Assembly (NCBI GenBank): GCA_016758965.1
Contig: JAEPRB010000104.1
Span: 62,001-126,000 of the forward strand
Direction of reading: 5' to 3'
Source: Circinella minor
Taxonomy: Eukaryota > Mucoromycota > Mucoromycetes > Mucorales > Lichtheimiaceae
Length of the DNA stretch: 64,000 nt
Position numbers and translations under genes: made by a program. Shown here one piece after another: positions 61,798 through 64,000 of the stretch; position 1 is the stretch's first letter, and every line of letters begins with the position of its first letter. A model generated the notes under the pieces. The model ran no database searches, was not told where the DNA came from, and saw only the letters and a list, made by a program, of their open reading frames with translations.

Positions 61798-64000
61798 TTA
61801 ATTTTTTTTTCGCTTTTTATTTTTGGAAACATCAATATTATCTTTTTCATTACGCCATCGATTAAGAGCTGATTGAACTCTTTTACTTTTATGGGGTTGT
61901 GTCCGTTTGTGGGGTGCATAATTTGTAGTTGATCCCGTGGGTGAGTCAAAATAAGTACCGATATTTGTTTGTTGCCCTTCAGCCTAAGAGATAAACATGC
62001 ATTTATTATCAGTTACTTGTTTTTTTCTTTTTCTTTTTAGATTGCATTTTTCTTTTACCTTTCGTTTATTCATTTCTCGTATCACAGGTATCAATACTTC
62101 ATCTGCTTTCTTTTCTGACCATGTAAATGATTCCATTAAAAACACACGAAGGGTATCCAGTTGTGGTGTACCCCATTTAAACTCTTCTTGTGATGATTCC
62201 ACCATTGGATGATAATATGCTTCAATAACAAGTTCATTTGGAAATCCTTCTGGAATTTCAAGATTCTTATGCTTTTTTCTCTAAAATAAAAATGTATACA
62301 AATAATAGAGATATCAATATCAAAAAGCTGCCAACCCATTTTCTATTCATGACATTTACAATGGAAATAATAAAAGAAGAAGCATCAGCTTACCAATTTC
62401 CGCTGAAAATCATTTTCATCCTTTCCACTATTATACCAGTCTCTAAACCTTATAAGAGGTTTAGCGATTGTATCATCATCATCCTTCGTAAATTCTGCTA
62501 AAATTTCAATTGCTGCTACTGGACCGATACCAGGAATACCCTCTGTATAATCGCTTCCTAATAAAAATGCCAATTGGATCAATTTGCCTCGATCCAATCG
62601 CATTTCTCGTTCAAGGTCTTGCATCATGTAACATTCGACGTATTTTTGTTGATTAAACATGTTTTTGTAAATCCGTGTACCACCAAATAAAAATACATCC
62701 GAGTCATCTGTAACAACTCCTTCTACAAGAGATAGTCGAGCTAATTCTGCACATTGTGCTTCTGCTTCCATAGGCGAAATTACGTATGGAATACCAAATA
62801 ATTTCAATAATTCCTAGAATTTATGTTTTTTTTATGGAGAGAGAGAGAGAGTATAAGTTCTATGTAAAGCAACTTGTCTCCCTCTCCTGTATGAATCACT
62901 CATCTCTCTTCGAATGAATAAAACTTACTTGAATATCCTGAACCATTTGATTTGTTACATCATCAGTATTACCCATTTCTTTTCGTTGTTGTTTATTCAG
63001 TTCTTTCATATCTTGATGCAACTCTTGTCGGACACGATCAATATCCTTGTTGGCAATATCTGACACAAACCGTGCAAACTCATCATCTTCACCAGTAGCA
63101 TTATCGACCAACTCTTCATCTGAATTATAACCATGCTGTTCTGCTGCAAGTTCTTGTGCTGCTTTATGCTCCTCTTCTAGTTCTTTAATAGATTTTTCTT
63201 CCTCTATTACTTTTTTCTCTTGTTCATTTTTCATTGTTTTAACATCATTATTATCATGATCCATCTCTTGGAATTCTTCCATATACATTGGTTCAAAATC
63301 ATTCATTTCTTTGGATTTATCAGTCCTTGAAGATTTATCATTGTCATCCATGCTTTGTTCAAATTCTTTATCATTCTTGTTTGAATCCTCTGCCTTTCGT
63401 TTGTCGTGTGTTGATGATGGTACAGGAGATGAAGATGATATTTCTACAACCGTCTTTTCTGGACTTGTAGATTGTTGTTCAATTTCGCCCTTTTTATTTC
63501 GAATAATCGGATCATCAGGTAAGGGTATATTAATTTCATCTTCCTCATCATCATCCACCATCACAAAATCATCCGATTTTGGTGACATTGCATCGTCAGC
63601 AATATTGTTTGTTGCTGGTAATGTACCAGTAGTAGCAGGTAATAATTCGGATTGTTGTTGTTCCTTTGTTTTCACATTTGATGTATTGCTGTTATATACT
63701 TTGGTTGGGTTATTTACTTCTTCAGCGGATGAATGTAGTACTACATGTTCTTTTGAACTTTTTTCTGTCTGACCTGTCATTTCGACAGCATCCATCATTT
63801 CTGTCTCACCTTGTTCTTGGTTTTTTTTCTTCCATTGTAAAATATGAGTTATATATCGTTCTTGAAAAGCTAAGGAATCCAACCCCATTGCATCACGATC
63901 GCTTGTTTTTCCATATAGTTTTTTAATCCGTTTCAATTGATTTTCCAGTTGTGATACATCATAATCAAAAATAGCAGTATGTAATAATCGTTTGTATTCA
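61798..64000 (-). CDS. XPG/Rad2 (Rad13) structure-specific endonuclease, 3' part
   Basis: XPG makes the 3' incision in nucleotide excision repair. Visible exons are 62929 to beyond 64000, 62394-62813, 62059-62280 and 61798-61983; the N-terminal nuclease half lies right of the window. The long first exon encodes the acidic spacer typical of XPG ([23 protein letters not shown]). The I region follows: [20 protein letters not shown] with catalytic acidic residues, [12 protein letters not shown], and the helix-hairpin [20 protein letters not shown]. The C-terminus has [23 protein letters not shown] and then QTNIGTYF, which fits a PCNA-interacting (PIP) box, followed by basic nuclear-localisation-like runs (KNKKRKKN at the end). 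All introns shown are phase 0. Identity is firm; only the missing half is inferred. Confidence 0.95.

Noticed and set aside
63311..63772. Ser-rich plus-strand frame of 153 codons
   Set aside because: It is antisense to the acidic spacer of XPG, where Asp/Glu/Ser codons read as Ser/Phe/Leu on the other strand.
1..64000. CRISPR array, prophage, operon or integrated viral gene
   Set aside because: Exon/intron structure and protein content are eukaryotic. No regularly spaced repeats, phage genes or viral polymerase or capsid motifs were seen.

Overview
The window looks like nuclear DNA of a fungus, most probably an early-diverging one (Mucoromycota, Mucorales-like). It is visibly AT-rich and gene-sparse. 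Most genes are split by short introns (about 40 to 130 nt, a few near 370 to 500) with GTAAGT/GTATGT donors, CTAAT-like branch sites and TAG/CAG acceptors. The proteins are eukaryotic and many are fungal: an Sst2/FlbA-type RGS protein, a bZIP-DUF3425 factor, an Mtc1 protein and a long-chain alcohol oxidase. The lineage is an inference from style and gene content, not from a marker comparison. I rebuilt the exon chains by hand. Junctions were accepted only if the reading frame stayed open and the joined protein matched its family.

Layout. 1-1.8 kb: 3' part of a DEP+RGS signalling gene (+). 2.9-9.5 kb: a 17-exon armadillo/SPRY gene with an N-terminal membrane segment (-). 10.5-11.25 kb: a twin CX9C CHCHD2/Mix17 protein (-), divergent from a mitochondrial PDK/BCKDK-type kinase at 12.3-14.0 kb (+). 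14.4-15.4 kb: ribosomal protein uL29/RPL35 (-), divergent from an unrecognised eight-exon gene at 15.6-17.8 kb (+). 19.8-21.7 kb: bZIP factor (-). 21.7-27.6 kb: a gene desert. 27.6-29.1 kb: an unusual GATA-like zinc-finger protein (-). 32.3-34.4 kb: nucleoside hydrolase (-). 35.8-38.1 kb: acetyl-CoA synthetase (-). 41.0-42.4 kb: Mtc1-like protein (-). 44.0-47.75 kb: PLAA/Doa1 (-), divergent from a 70-residue membrane protein at 48.5 kb (+). 49.0-52.4 kb: sulfate permease (-). 56.1-57.8 kb: Spp2/GPKOW G-patch splicing factor (+). 58.6-61.5 kb: long-chain alcohol oxidase with a peroxisomal C-terminus (-). 61.8 kb to the right edge: 3' half of the XPG/Rad2 repair nuclease (-).

The genes do not form an obvious pathway cluster. 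The alcohol oxidase and acetyl-CoA synthetase both serve lipid/acetate carbon use, and the CHCHD protein and the kinase share a divergent promoter region and a mitochondrial destination. I see no rRNA, tRNA, CRISPR array, intact transposon or virus-derived gene.

The most interesting observations are gene-structure ones: armadillo repeats carried on symmetric phase 1-1 exons, four of them exactly 123 nt; a 12-nt internal micro-exon in the sulfate permease; a ribosomal-protein gene whose first coding exon is just the ATG; a GATA-like protein with a shortened first zinc knuckle; and a perfect 16-bp hairpin in an intergenic region. No clear new multi-gene system was found.
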